The translations under genes and the position numbers were made by a program. A DNA stretch of 64,000 nt from an uncultured Eubacteriales bacterium. GTDB taxonomy: Bacteria; Bacillota; Clostridia; Oscillospirales; Acutalibacteraceae. The notes under the pieces are model-generated. The model did no database searches. It saw nothing but the letters and a program-made list of their open reading frames with translations, and had not been told where the DNA came from. The stretch lies in assembly GCA_934454125.1 (NCBI GenBank), contig CAKSFA010000002.1:62001-126000 (forward strand), read 5' to 3'. The first letter of the stretch is position 1; the number at the start of each line of letters is the position of its first letter. Below are positions 35,293 to 45,031 of the stretch, piece by piece.

Positions 35293-35481
35293 AGCAAAAG
35301 AACACTCACCCGGGAGAGTATTTTATAGTATTTTCCGGAAACAGTTGTTTTATTTTTGCTGATATCCATAAAAATCTCAGCAAATCTATAAAAAATCGTC
35401 ACATAGCTGTCACAATTCTGCATCATAGTAGAAGCATATTGACGGCAGCAATATGGCTTGCCAAATGAAAGGATGACAGTT

Positions 35482-36822
35482 ATGCAAAACGGAAACCCCT
35501 TTGATCAAAACCCTTTTCAGTCTCAAAATGAGCAACAACCCATCGAGGCACAATGGAATGCCCCTGAAAACGATCCAATCGCACAAAACACGCAATGGAA
35601 CGGCAGCAGCTACCACAGCTCTTATCAGAACTATTCTGATTCCTTCGGTTCCGGTCTTCCGCCGGAGCAAAAGGACGGAGCACGAAAACCGCTGCCACTT
35701 TGGGCAAAAATTGTCTGCGGCGTTGCTGCATGCTGCGTTATTTCTGCAGCTTCTGTTGGCAGCTTTATTGGACTGGTAAATTCTGGCGCAGTTAAGCTTA
35801 CCACTGCATCAAGCGGCGGCTCTGCCTTTAACATTGCAAAATCAGACGGTACGAGTTCTACTACGCAAACTTCCACACTAACTGGCTTGCTGACCACAGA
35901 AGAGGTCGCACAAAAAGTGATTCCATCGGTTGTTTGCATTCAGGCGTATTCCGATACCAACAATTATTGGAATACAAATTCTTCCTCTGAAACTGGTGAG
36001 GGTTCGGGTATTATTGCATCATCTGATGGGTATATTATTACCAACGCCCATGTGATCAGCGGGGCATCTGCTGTCAAGGCGATTTTGTCCGACGGCACCA
36101 GCCATGAAGCAAAAGTCGTTGGTTCTGACACAGCAACCGACCTTGCATTACTCAAGATCGACGCAACAGGTCTGCAAGCTGCCGAGTTTGGCTCTGCCAC
36201 AGATTTGAAGGTAGGCGGTCAGGTTGTAGCCATTGGTAACCCAGGGGGTATCCGGTTTAATTCTTCGGTCACCGTCGGTTACGTTTCAGCATTGAATCGC
36301 TCGATTTCTTACAATGGCTACGATATGGAATGCATCCAAACCGATGCAGCCATCAATCCTGGCAACTCTGGTGGTGCACTGGTCAACATGTATGGCCAGG
36401 TTGTCGGTATCAACTCGGCAAAAATTACTGCAACCGGCTACGAGGGACTTGGCTTTGCAATTCCCATCGACACTGCTCAGCCGATTATTACCAGCCTGAA
36501 AGAGAATGGCTACGTTAAAGACCGCGCAATGCTTGGCATCACCGGTCAGTATATTGACGAAACCACAGCTCGTTTCTATGGTTTAACGCAAGGCTACAGC
36601 ATTGTTTCGATCAGCAACAACAGTATCTCTGCCGCAGGTATTCAAAAAGGTGATGTCATTACCAAAGTCGACACAACCAACGTCACCACTGAAACAACCG
36701 TGCAAAACTTTGTTGCACAGAAAAAACCGGGAGATTCCGTTACGCTTGAGATTTACCGTCCAGGCACCAGAGAAACTTTTACCGCAACGGTAACACTCAT
36801 GGAATATACCCCATCTAACTAG
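35482..36822 (+). CDS. htrA: HtrA/DegP-type membrane serine protease
   Basis: A 446-residue envelope quality-control protease. A polar Asn/Gln-rich cytoplasmic N-terminus (1-70) precedes one membrane helix (74-98). The trypsin-like domain has His in TNAHVISG (near 190), Asp in TATDLALLKI (near 219) and Ser in NPGNSGGALVN (near 295). One C-terminal PDZ domain follows (AAGIQKGDVITKV). ATG at 35482 is chosen for AAAGGATG upstream. It should act outside the membrane on misfolded exported proteins. Monocistronic. Confidence 0.94.
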   Translation: MQNGNPFDQNPFQSQNEQQPIEAQWNAPENDPIAQNTQWNGSSYHSSYQNYSDSFGSGLPPEQKDGARKPLPLWAKIVCGVAACCVISAASVGSFIGLVNSGAVKLTTASSGGSAFNIAKSDGTSSTTQTSTLTGLLTTEEVAQKVIPSVVCIQAYSDTNNYWNTNSSSETGEGSGIIASSDGYIITNAHVISGASAVKAILSDGTSHEAKVVGSDTATDLALLKIDATGLQAAEFGSATDLKVGGQVVAIGNPGGIRFNSSVTVGYVSALNRSISYNGYDMECIQTDAAINPGNSGGALVNMYGQVVGINSAKITATGYEGLGFAIPIDTAQPIITSLKENGYVKDRAMLGITGQYIDETTARFYGLTQGYSIVSISNNSISAAGIQKGDVITKVDTTNVTTETTVQNFVAQKKPGDSVTLEIYRPGTRETFTATVTLMEYTPSN

Positions 36823-36856
36823 CTTACGACAAACTTTTTCATATATCTTCTTTCCC

Positions 36857-36895
36857 GAACAGGGCAGCCCACCGGTTGTCCTGTTCACCCTTTTT
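36857..36895 (+). terminator. Terminator after htrA
   Basis: GAACAGGGCA/TGTCCTGTTC stem (one G-U) and ACCCTTTTT. The following 36896-37202 contains no gene I can support and is C-rich on plus. Confidence 0.75.
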
Positions 36896-37202
36896 ACTCC
36901 ACAAATCAAACCCCATCTGTCCACCTTGCATCAATTTCGTTTCACCTGCCGCAAATTGGTATCAAAATGCATAACGCAAATATGCAGCTTTCCTCTCCTC
37001 AAAGCACATCCAGTATTATAACAATTACCACCTTTACCGGCAGGTTTCTGGGTGTAAAACACGGGCAGGCTATTCAACCGAACCCTGAACGCTTCATTCT
37101 CCCTCATTCCCATATAAACAACTTCCCATTTATTCCAATTCACGCAATCACCTTAACCGAACTATTTGGACCATTTGCTTAACCAGTCACTTTCTACAGC
37201 AC

Positions 37203-37236
37203 AAAAAATAGGCATGCCGCTTTTGGCATGCCTTCT
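37203..37236 (-). terminator. Terminator of the nifS-thiI-cinA-srtB operon
   Basis: AGGCATGCC/GGCATGCCT stem around six bases; on the minus strand it is followed by ATTTTTT. Confidence 0.85.
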
Positions 37237-37241
37237 ATTAT

Positions 37242-38249
37242 TTATTCTTTTGAATACCAGTTGATTTTTCCCTGTGCCAACGCCTGTTCAAACGTTGCCG
37301 GGTGGTCTGGCTTTGTACCACCTTTTGCACTGTACCATCCATCCGGATACAGCACAGAAGGATTCCAACGTGCTTGTTCCGTGTTGACTGTCGTCTCTTC
37401 ACCCTGCCGCACCTTACGCGCCACAATCACTGTGCGAAAATCATCCAGCTCATATGAGCAGGTCGAAAGCAGCACAATCTGGTCATCTGCCCGAATATCC
37501 ACATCCGTATTAAAAATGGACCGAATTCGCAACTGATACACAAAATTCAAAAAGTCACTGTCACTTGCAAACGAATACCGCAAATAATTAAACGGCTCTC
37601 CCTGGCTTGCCAACGTGTTTGTTTTAACTACGGCAAAAATTTTCCAGTCTGCATTGTATTTCACCGTGTCCATCTCAAACACCGGGTGTTCCTTATAATA
37701 ATCTAGGCTGCCATATTTGAGCAAGCTGCCAAACATTCTGCCATCGTTCATGCTGTGCCCATACAAAATTAAGCTTTTTGAATTCGCATCTGCCAAATCG
37801 ATTGAATTTTTTGCATCAAAAAACAAACTGCCATATTTGGTATTCTGCCTTTCATAATCGCGATACAAATAATACTCCGGATTACTTGTGCTCGATTGCA
37901 AAATTGGGTAATCCACCACGGTATCCCGTATCCGAATCCAACCTTTAATATCCGAGTTGATCTTCTGCAATTCTACAAACTTTTTCAAATTGCCGTTTTC
38001 ATCATACTCACTCTCTTCCTGCGGTGTCGTTTCTTCACTATGATACAACTGCTGCACATATCCGGCTTTATTATCTACCATCAGAGGCTGTATTACCATT
38101 TCCCACAGTAAAATACCGCCTGTTACCAAAAAGGTCAACAACGCCACATCCAAAATAATTTTGCGTACTACCTCTCCGCCTTTATCTCCCCGCCATGGTA
38201 GCACAGCAGCCACCCAAGGTCGTGTCCGTTTTTTTTCATATTTTGCCAC
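37242..38249 (-). CDS. srtB: Class B sortase
   Basis: A 335-residue membrane transpeptidase that attaches proteins to peptidoglycan or pili. One N-terminal membrane helix lies at about 30-55. Catalytic residues are visible: His in LILYGHSMNDG, Cys in LLSTCSYE and Arg in FRTVIVARK. The extra helix between His and Cys regions (DYYKEHPVF) is typical of class B. The C-terminal 50 residues after VRQGEE are an extension. No substrate gene is adjacent. It is last in an operon 13 bp after cinA. Confidence 0.92.
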   Translation of the reverse strand: MAKYEKKRTRPWVAAVLPWRGDKGGEVVRKIILDVALLTFLVTGGILLWEMVIQPLMVDNKAGYVQQLYHSEETTPQEESEYDENGNLKKFVELQKINSDIKGWIRIRDTVVDYPILQSSTSNPEYYLYRDYERQNTKYGSLFFDAKNSIDLADANSKSLILYGHSMNDGRMFGSLLKYGSLDYYKEHPVFEMDTVKYNADWKIFAVVKTNTLASQGEPFNYLRYSFASDSDFLNFVYQLRIRSIFNTDVDIRADDQIVLLSTCSYELDDFRTVIVARKVRQGEETTVNTEQARWNPSVLYPDGWYSAKGGTKPDHPATFEQALAQGKINWYSKE

Positions 38250-38262
38250 TCTGGCACCTCCT

Positions 38263-39513
38263 TTATACAGTCGGATCCAAGCCCTGTAAGTAACGCCGCA
38301 ACATATTCAGCGCAGTTGAAGCCGCCGTAATCCGATAATACTCCCTAGTTCGTTTAGGGGCAGCGCCCTCGCCCAACTGTTTTACCCATGTCTGCGTTCC
38401 GTCCGTCAAACCAATATAGATTAATCCCACCGGTTTCTCTTCACTGCCGCCATCTGGCCCTGCAATTCCCGTAATACCAATGCCATAGGTGCTACCCGTA
38501 GTATTGCGCACCCCCTGTGCCATCGCACGGGCAACCTGCTCACTCACTGCACCATACTGCGCCAGCAGCTCCTCCGGCACACCAATCAATTGGCGCTTAA
38601 TGCGGTTTGCATAAGTGCACATACCACACTCAAACACTGCCGAAGCACCAGCAACATCCGTCAGCCGCTTTGAAAGCAGCCCGCCTGTGCAAGATTCTGC
38701 TGTTGCAACGGTCTCTCCGCACTTTTGCAACATCTGCACCACCGTGTGCTCCAAGCTGTCGGTATTTACACCATACACAACATCGCCCAAAATTGCAACC
38801 ATTTCTTTCGTTACCGGCGCACACATTGCCTTTGCCTGCTCCAATGTTTTTGCCTTTGCAGTCACGCGCACAAACATTTCGCCATCCTTGGCATACGTGG
38901 CCGCCGTCGGGTTTCCCCCCTCCAGATAATCAGCAAGCAATTCGGCAACTGCACCTTCACCCTTGCCAAACACATAAATATTGTCCGAATAAATCGTCGC
39001 CTGCTCCACATTCTGCAAAAACGGCACTGCATAGCGCTCCAGCATTGGTTTCAGCTCGCTTGGCGGCCCTGGAAACATTATAATATATTTTCCATCCGTC
39101 TCCACCACGCAGCCCGGTGCAGTTCCCACATCATTGGGCAGCACCGTACATCCCTGCGGTAGCAGCGCCTGCTTGAGCTGATTTCCCCCACAATATCTGC
39201 CTTTAAAATAAGCTTCGATACGTGCCCTTGCACCCGCATCCTCCAGCAGTGGCACACCTGCCACTGCTGCAATTGTCTCTTTGGTCAAGTCATCCTTCGT
39301 CGGACCAAGCCCCCCTGTCGTAATCACCAGATCACTGCGTTCCAGTGCCTGCTCCAGCGCCTGCCGCAGCCGTTCTTCATTATCACCCACCGTTGCGGCA
39401 TACAGCAGGTCAATTCCCAACTCAGAGAGTGCTTGCGCTACAATCGTTGCATCCGTATTCACCGTCTGTCCCAACAGCAACTCTGTTCCTACTGAAATAA
39501 TCTCCGCTTTCAT
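38263..39513 (-). CDS. cinA: CinA family protein (nicotinamide-nucleotide amidohydrolase)
   Basis: A 416-residue two-domain protein. The N-terminal MoCF-like domain has MKAEIISVGTELLLGQ, TTGGLGPTKDDLTKE and MFPGPPSELKPM; the C-terminal deamidase domain has ATAESCTGGLLSKRLTDV and GIAGPDGGSEEKPVG. CinA clears damaged pyridine nucleotides (ADP-ribose pyrophosphatase and NMN deamidase); in some bacteria it is competence induced. ATG at 39513 has AAAGGAA upstream. It follows thiI by 19 bp. Confidence 0.95.
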   Translation of the reverse strand: MKAEIISVGTELLLGQTVNTDATIVAQALSELGIDLLYAATVGDNEERLRQALEQALERSDLVITTGGLGPTKDDLTKETIAAVAGVPLLEDAGARARIEAYFKGRYCGGNQLKQALLPQGCTVLPNDVGTAPGCVVETDGKYIIMFPGPPSELKPMLERYAVPFLQNVEQATIYSDNIYVFGKGEGAVAELLADYLEGGNPTAATYAKDGEMFVRVTAKAKTLEQAKAMCAPVTKEMVAILGDVVYGVNTDSLEHTVVQMLQKCGETVATAESCTGGLLSKRLTDVAGASAVFECGMCTYANRIKRQLIGVPEELLAQYGAVSEQVARAMAQGVRNTTGSTYGIGITGIAGPDGGSEEKPVGLIYIGLTDGTQTWVKQLGEGAAPKRTREYYRITAASTALNMLRRYLQGLDPTV

Positions 39514-39532
39514 AAAGACCGTTCCTTTCCGA

Positions 39533-40732
39533 TTATTCGTTCATTGCCTCCTGCACACCATTCCGGCTAATTTTCCGATACGTCGCACCCTGTACGCAAG
39601 CATCAATCAAATCCTGCACCACCAGTTTTGCTTCCTCTTTTTCCACAATAGCAAGATTCGGCTTTGTTCTAGGGTGTTTCGGCGTAAAAATTGTACAACA
39701 ATCCTCATACGGCTCAATCGATATATCAAACGTACCAATGCGCCGCGCAATTCCCACAATCTCTGTTTTGTCCATGCCAATCAATGGCCGAAACACCGGC
39801 ATATCCGCTGTGCAATCAGTACAGGCAATGGCCTGCATCGTCTGGCTTGCCACTTGTCCCAGGCTCTCACCAGTAATCAGTGCGCCACAGTCCTCACGCT
39901 GCGCCAGCTCCTGCGCAATCCGCATCATAAAGCGCCGCATCAATACCGTAAATAGCTCCTCCTCGCAATGCTTGCGTATCTCCTCCTGCACTTTGGCAAA
40001 CGGTACTGTATACATCTTGATTCTGCCACTATATGCACTCACCTGCCGCAGCAGACGCACCACTTTATCTTCCGCACGTTCACTGGTATACGGCGGGCTT
40101 GCAAAATGCACTGCAATCAGTTCCACGCCGCGTTTTGCCATCATCCATGATGCCACCGGGCTGTCAATTCCTCCACTAATCAGCACTGCTGCCTTACCGC
40201 CAGTTCCCACTGGTATTCCACCTGCGCCCGGCACAGCGTCTGTGTGCAAATACGCTGCAAAATCGCGCACTTCTGCATACACCGTGCAATCTGGTCGGTG
40301 CACATCCACTGTCAGATGCGGGTACCGCTCCAGCAAAAATTCACCCAACTGTGCACAAATCTGCGGCGAATTGAGCGAAAATTTTTTATCCGAACGCTTT
40401 GCCTCCACCTTAAAGGTTTTCGCCTGCGCCAGCTGTTCTCTCAAATAATCCGCGCAAGCCTGCTCCATTGCACTCATCTCTTTTTCTGCCACGCATGCCC
40501 GCACAACAGAGGCAATTCCAAAAATCTGTTCGGCACGCCGCTGCACTTCATCAAAATCAATATTTGATTCTTGCGGAGTCACCGTAATGGTAGACTGCGC
40601 CAACGTAATCTCAAACGTACCCAAATCAGCCAACGTATGTCTGATCCGCTTAATCAGCGTATGTTCAAACGTTTTGCGATTTAGCCCCTTGAGCACCAGC
40701 TCACCCAATTTTAACAGTAAAATTTCCTTCAT
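39533..40732 (-). CDS. thiI: tRNA 4-thiouridine synthase
   Basis: A 399-residue enzyme that thiolates U8 of tRNA. The N-terminal ferredoxin-like/THUMP part begins MKEILLLKLGELVLKG, and the PP-loop ATPase reads VLISGGIDSPVASWMMAKRG, with GESLGQVASQT following. It ends near residue 399 without a rhodanese domain, the usual Gram-positive form, which takes sulfur from a dedicated NifS-like desulfurase; that gene lies 18 bp upstream, a well-known pairing. Confidence 0.96.
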   Translation of the reverse strand: MKEILLLKLGELVLKGLNRKTFEHTLIKRIRHTLADLGTFEITLAQSTITVTPQESNIDFDEVQRRAEQIFGIASVVRACVAEKEMSAMEQACADYLREQLAQAKTFKVEAKRSDKKFSLNSPQICAQLGEFLLERYPHLTVDVHRPDCTVYAEVRDFAAYLHTDAVPGAGGIPVGTGGKAAVLISGGIDSPVASWMMAKRGVELIAVHFASPPYTSERAEDKVVRLLRQVSAYSGRIKMYTVPFAKVQEEIRKHCEEELFTVLMRRFMMRIAQELAQREDCGALITGESLGQVASQTMQAIACTDCTADMPVFRPLIGMDKTEIVGIARRIGTFDISIEPYEDCCTIFTPKHPRTKPNLAIVEKEEAKLVVQDLIDACVQGATYRKISRNGVQEAMNE

Positions 40733-40750
40733 GTCCTCCGCCTTCTCTTC

Positions 40751-41887
40751 CTACCGTTTTTCTCCCGCCAGTGTCTCCATACCTGCTTGCACAGCCTGCA
40801 CCAGCGCCGCAATCTCTGCTTCCTGCGTCTCCCGCGAAAAGCTTACCCGAATTGCTGTCTGTATGCGTTGTTTTTCCAGCCCCATTGCAGTCAACACATG
40901 GCTTTGTTTCCCTTTTGCACATGCCGATCCACCCGAAACATAAATCTGCCTTGCTGCCAAAAAATGCAGCAGTGTCTCAGCCCGCACGCAGCATGTCGAA
41001 AAATTCAGCACATAGGGCGACCCCTGCCGCGGCGAATTGATTACAACCCCCGGCAATTCCTCCAACTGTGCTCTGCACGCATCATGCAACGCCTGTATGC
41101 GGTCAAGCGTCGGCTTTAGTTCTGGCAATGCATGCACCGCCGCACCAAATCCGCCAATCAGCGGCACAGCCTCTGTTCCGGCACGCAGACCCTTTTCCTG
41201 TCCGCCACCCAGCATCTGAGGCAAAAGCCGCACTCCCTGCTGCACATACAACGCTCCAATGCCCTTTGGCGCATGAATCTTATGCCCGCTTACCGTCAGC
41301 AAATCTATCCCCAACTGTCTTGGCCGAAACGGCAACTTACCAAATGCCTGCACTGCGTCACAATGCAGCAATGCCGGTGCATGCTTACGTTTGATGATCT
41401 CTGCCGCCGCCTGAACAGGCAAAATGCTGCCCACTTCGTTGTTGACCATCATTACACTAACCAAAATCGTCTCATCATCGATGGCTGCTTCCAACTGCTC
41501 CGGCAAGATGGTTCCATCGGCCTGCGGTTGCAAATACTCTACTACAAAGCCCTCCTGCTCCAACTTCTGCATACAACTCAACACAGAAGCATGCTCAATC
41601 GCTGTCGTCACAATCTTCCTGCCATGCCGCTTTCTTGCATATGCTGCACCCAATATCGCCAAATTATTCGCTTCTGTGCCGCCCGAGGTAAACGTAATCT
41701 CTCCCTCCTGCACACCCAAAGCTTGCGCCACAGCAAAACGAGCATCGCTCATTTCCTGTTCCGCCTCAAATCCCATCGTATGCAAAGAAGATGGGTTGCC
41801 ATATATCGTTGTCATAAGCGCCATCACCTTGTCTGCCGCTGCCTGGCAAACCTTTGTCGTTGCGCTGTTATCTAAATAAAGTTCCAT
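40751..41887 (-). CDS. Cysteine desulfurase (NifS/IscS family)
   Basis: A 378-residue PLP enzyme that takes sulfur from cysteine. YLDNSATTKVC is the conserved start, HCDAVQAFGKL and TVSGHKIHAPKGIGALY surround the PLP lysine, and VSGGSACAKGKQ carries the persulfide cysteine. Adjacent thiI makes tRNA thiolation (NifZ-like role) its probable main job, though Fe-S assembly is possible. ATG at 41887 has GGGAG upstream; an open frame to 41938 lacks a site. First gene of the nifS-thiI-cinA-srtB operon. Confidence 0.93.
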   Translation of the reverse strand: MELYLDNSATTKVCQAAADKVMALMTTIYGNPSSLHTMGFEAEQEMSDARFAVAQALGVQEGEITFTSGGTEANNLAILGAAYARKRHGRKIVTTAIEHASVLSCMQKLEQEGFVVEYLQPQADGTILPEQLEAAIDDETILVSVMMVNNEVGSILPVQAAAEIIKRKHAPALLHCDAVQAFGKLPFRPRQLGIDLLTVSGHKIHAPKGIGALYVQQGVRLLPQMLGGGQEKGLRAGTEAVPLIGGFGAAVHALPELKPTLDRIQALHDACRAQLEELPGVVINSPRQGSPYVLNFSTCCVRAETLLHFLAARQIYVSGGSACAKGKQSHVLTAMGLEKQRIQTAIRVSFSRETQEAEIAALVQAVQAGMETLAGEKR

Positions 41888-41975
41888 GCTTTCTTCTCCC
41901 ATTATTCTGTTTTCCATTATACAACAAGCCCGCCGCACTGCAAAGTAAAAAACAAAACTTTCACAAAACAGTCAC

Positions 41976-42004
41976 AAAAAAACAGCCGCTGTCAATCGGC
42001 TGTT
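41976..42004 (-). terminator. Terminator of the UgtP-like gene
   Basis: AACAGCCG/CGGCTGTT stem with a T-run on the minus strand, directly after the stop at 42010. Confidence 0.85.
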
Positions 42005-42009
42005 CCGGT

Positions 42010-43131
42010 TTATTTCATTCCTGTCATGAGTTGCATCAGCTCCGCAATCTGCGCGCAGCCCTGCGCTGTATCAAATTTACTGCACGCATCACGCATCACA
42101 GTAAGCTCCTCCGGGTGCTCCAGCAAAGTCTGTAGCGCCGCCGCACAGCTTTCTCCCTTGCGCAACCGTTTTGCCATTCCATTCCGCTCCAAAAAGCTGG
42201 CATTGTCCTCCTCCGGTCCGGGTATCGAATCAAACACCAGCATCGGCAAATCGCTTGCCAATGCCTCACTCACAGTGAGCCCACCCGGCTTTGTAATCAA
42301 AAGATCACTGGCATGCATATACCGCTCCACTTCCTCGGTAAACAACAGCAATCTGGTAAACACCGGGCTCAGCAACGCTGTTGTCTGCAATGTCTGGTAC
42401 AGCCGTTTATTCTTTCCGGTAATCACAACCATCTGAAATTCCCGCGGTATGCGCACAATCTCCCGATAAATCTGCACAATATTTTTCACACCAAAACTGC
42501 CCGCCATCAACAACACAGTCATCTTATTCGCATCCAGTCCCAACTCACGCCTCAAAACAACCTTGTCTCCGCGGTCAAAAAATCGCTCCGGCACCGGTAT
42601 CCCAAACGGGTGTATTTTCTCCCGCGGCACACCAAAATCCCGCACCATCGGTTCCACCATATCAGCACATGCTACCAAATACCCATCCGCCTGCTCTGCA
42701 ATCCAGGTCTTATGCGGCCCATAATCGGTCATCAGCACCAGCAGCTTTGCCTGCACCAGTTCCTTGCTTTTCAGATGAGAGGTCATCTCTCCGGCAAACG
42801 GGTGCGTTGCCACAATCACATCTGGCCCAAATTCATTGATCACCGAAAGCAACCGTCTGCCCAACGCATCATTCATTTTGGGCACCAGCTTTGCAAGCGG
42901 GCCGTCGTGGTTTGTCTTGCGATACATCCGCCCAAAAATCGACGGCGTTTTGGTGGCAACAAACCGATACCCCCCGCATATTACTTTGTCATACAGATAA
43001 TTTGTTTCTTTCAGCGCATCCGCTGTGCGCACCTGCACCTGTGGCATATTCCTCTGCAAAAACTCTGCCAGTGCCGCAGCAGCACGCAAATGTCCGCCGC
43101 CTGCCGCCGCTGTAAAGATCAATACCTTCAC
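42010..43131 (-). CDS. Processive diacylglycerol glucosyltransferase/MGDG synthase-like (UgtP)
   Basis: A 373-residue family 28 GT-B glycosyltransferase. VLIFTAAAGGGHLRAAAALAEF is the lipid-glycosyltransferase N-terminus and LITKPGGLTVSEALASDLPM the donor site. Relatives make mono- and diglucosyl diacylglycerol, membrane glycolipids that also anchor lipoteichoic acid. The start is GTG at 43131 with AAAGGAGG eleven bases upstream; a frame to 43206 has no site. Monocistronic and divergent from the VanW gene. Confidence 0.9.
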   Translation of the reverse strand: MKVLIFTAAAGGGHLRAAAALAEFLQRNMPQVQVRTADALKETNYLYDKVICGGYRFVATKTPSIFGRMYRKTNHDGPLAKLVPKMNDALGRRLLSVINEFGPDVIVATHPFAGEMTSHLKSKELVQAKLLVLMTDYGPHKTWIAEQADGYLVACADMVEPMVRDFGVPREKIHPFGIPVPERFFDRGDKVVLRRELGLDANKMTVLLMAGSFGVKNIVQIYREIVRIPREFQMVVITGKNKRLYQTLQTTALLSPVFTRLLLFTEEVERYMHASDLLITKPGGLTVSEALASDLPMLVFDSIPGPEEDNASFLERNGMAKRLRKGESCAAALQTLLEHPEELTVMRDACSKFDTAQGCAQIAELMQLMTGMK

Positions 43132-43323
43132 AACTCCCGCCTCCTTTCTGTTCACAACCCCAAACCGCTCTCTATAAAAGATAGCACAAAAAATAAATTC
43201 TTGCAATTTTCTGCTGCAACCGCACGAACAACGTCGATCTCGCTTTACTTTTCTAATAAATCATTATATCATAATCTCACAATCCGCGAAACCAAATTGT
43301 CCAAATTTCTGGGAGGAACCACC

Positions 43324-44910
43324 ATGGAAGAAAACCGCACCATTCACAAAAAGCGTATCCTCGTTGCCGTATGCGGCGCCGTTGCTGTTTTAATCACAGC
43401 CGTTGTAATCTTGCTTGCCACCAATGGTCTGCGCATTTTCAGCATCGGCATGCCCGCCCCTTCCTATTCACAAACCGAGCGCTTTTCTCCCGGCATTTCC
43501 ATTGCCGGCATCGACCTTTCCGGCATGACAAAAGAGCAAGCCCTGCAAACCCTTACCGCACAAGAACTCTACCCCGAAGGATATGAACTGCTCTTGACTT
43601 ACCAGGAGCAAACCATCTCCGTCACTGGCAAAGATCTCCCCTTCGACCTACGCCTGCAGCAAGCCGTTGACCAGGCTTACGCCTATAACTGGCATTGCAC
43701 ACAAAAAGAGCATACTGATCGCGTTTCCTCCCTTGCCGTCTCTCCGCAAGATTTCACCCTTGAACCCACCCTGCTCACCGACCAACTAGAGCCTACGCTC
43801 GCCGCACTAACAGCCTCCTGCAATCGTACCCCGCAAGAGCCCACCATCACCGATTTTCAAAACGGCGTTTTCTCCATTTCACAACCGGTAGACGGCGTCC
43901 AGGTCAACACCGCCGCACTGGCCAACGCAGTCTCCGCCCTACTACAAACTGAAAAAACCGGAACACTCCCCATCCCCACCGAATCACTCCCTTGCGCCAA
44001 AACTGCCGAAGAGGTTCGTGCCAATATGAAGCAACTTGGCTCTTTCAGCACCGTCTCCACCAACACAGCCAACGGCAACCACAACATGCGCCTGGCCGCC
44101 AACGCCACAAACGGCACAGTTCTTGCGCCCGGCGGCTCCTTCTCCTTTAACAACACCACAGGCGATACCACCAACGCCTCCAATGGTTACCGCCCCGCCA
44201 CAGCTATTTCCGGTGGCAAATTCGTTCAAGAATACGGCGGCGGTATCTGTCAGGTTTCTTCCACCATTTACGGTGCTGCACTGCGCTCAAACATGACCAT
44301 TCTCTCACGCACCAATCACACCTATCCCTCCTCCTACGTTCCCATTGGGCTAGATGCAACCGTCTCCTACGGCGCAGTAGACTTCATGTTCCGCAACGAC
44401 ACCGACTACCCGGTCTACATCGCCGCCGGCATGGACGGTGCCACCGTCTGGGTCACACTATATGGCTACCAGTCGCCCGACTATGATACCATCGAACCTA
44501 CTGCCTGGATCACCGAAACCATCGCCAAACCCGCCGCACAATACCAAACCGACAATGCCCTTACCCCTAATCCAAACCCTTCCGGCGCTGCGGTATTGCG
44601 CCGCGCCGGCAATGCAGGCTACAAAACTGCCGCCTCCCGCACCTTCTATAAAAACGGCGCCATCATCAAAACAGAGTCTTTGTCCTCCAGTTATTATCCC
44701 CCCTTCTGCGATCTTTACGCCCTCCCGCCGCAGGGCACAACACCTGAACCGCCCACACAACCAACACAGCCCACAACACCTGAGCCACCGATTGTCTCTG
44801 AACCGGAATCCACTTCTCAACCAGAAAACTCCGCATCCTCCCAGCCACCAACCGAGTCCCAGCTCCCGTCAGAATCCCAACCTTCCTCCGAAAACACCGT
44901 CTCTTCCTGA
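43324..44910 (+). CDS. VanW-family cell-wall protein
   Basis: A 528-residue protein: one membrane helix (11-33), a putative peptidoglycan-binding region (about 50-250, family PF12229-like) and the VanW domain around residues 275-400, with GGSFSFNNTTGD and GGGICQVSSTIYGA as its conserved core. The last 65 residues are rich in Pro, Thr, Ser and Glu, a wall-spanning tail. VanW is named from vancomycin gene clusters, but its reaction is unknown; this is not evidence of resistance. ATG at 43324 has GGAGG six bases upstream. Confidence 0.88.
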   Translation: MEENRTIHKKRILVAVCGAVAVLITAVVILLATNGLRIFSIGMPAPSYSQTERFSPGISIAGIDLSGMTKEQALQTLTAQELYPEGYELLLTYQEQTISVTGKDLPFDLRLQQAVDQAYAYNWHCTQKEHTDRVSSLAVSPQDFTLEPTLLTDQLEPTLAALTASCNRTPQEPTITDFQNGVFSISQPVDGVQVNTAALANAVSALLQTEKTGTLPIPTESLPCAKTAEEVRANMKQLGSFSTVSTNTANGNHNMRLAANATNGTVLAPGGSFSFNNTTGDTTNASNGYRPATAISGGKFVQEYGGGICQVSSTIYGAALRSNMTILSRTNHTYPSSYVPIGLDATVSYGAVDFMFRNDTDYPVYIAAGMDGATVWVTLYGYQSPDYDTIEPTAWITETIAKPAAQYQTDNALTPNPNPSGAAVLRRAGNAGYKTAASRTFYKNGAIIKTESLSSSYYPPFCDLYALPPQGTTPEPPTQPTQPTTPEPPIVSEPESTSQPENSASSQPPTESQLPSESQPSSENTVSS

Positions 44911-44958
44911 GTTCTCATAATCCTCTACCGCACCGCAATGCCATTTCTTCCAAAAAGA

Positions 44959-44986
44959 TTGCTTTTTCTGCACGATATTGTATAAT
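44959..44986 (+). promoter_or_regulatory. Promoter of the lone GT2 gene
   Basis: TTGCTT (44959-44964), 16-bp spacer, TATAAT (44981-44986). Confidence 0.6.
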
Positions 44987-45031
44987 AAAATGAATGTGTT
45001 TTTATTCTGCCGCAGAAAGGAGAGGTCCCGC

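Noticed and set aside
36931..37182. 70-codon frames on both strands between htrA and srtB
   Set aside because: No ribosome sites, biased composition, no motif; treated as non-coding.
43324..44910. VanW as a sign of vancomycin resistance
   Set aside because: No vanH/A/X or regulator nearby; VanW domains are common in clostridial wall proteins.
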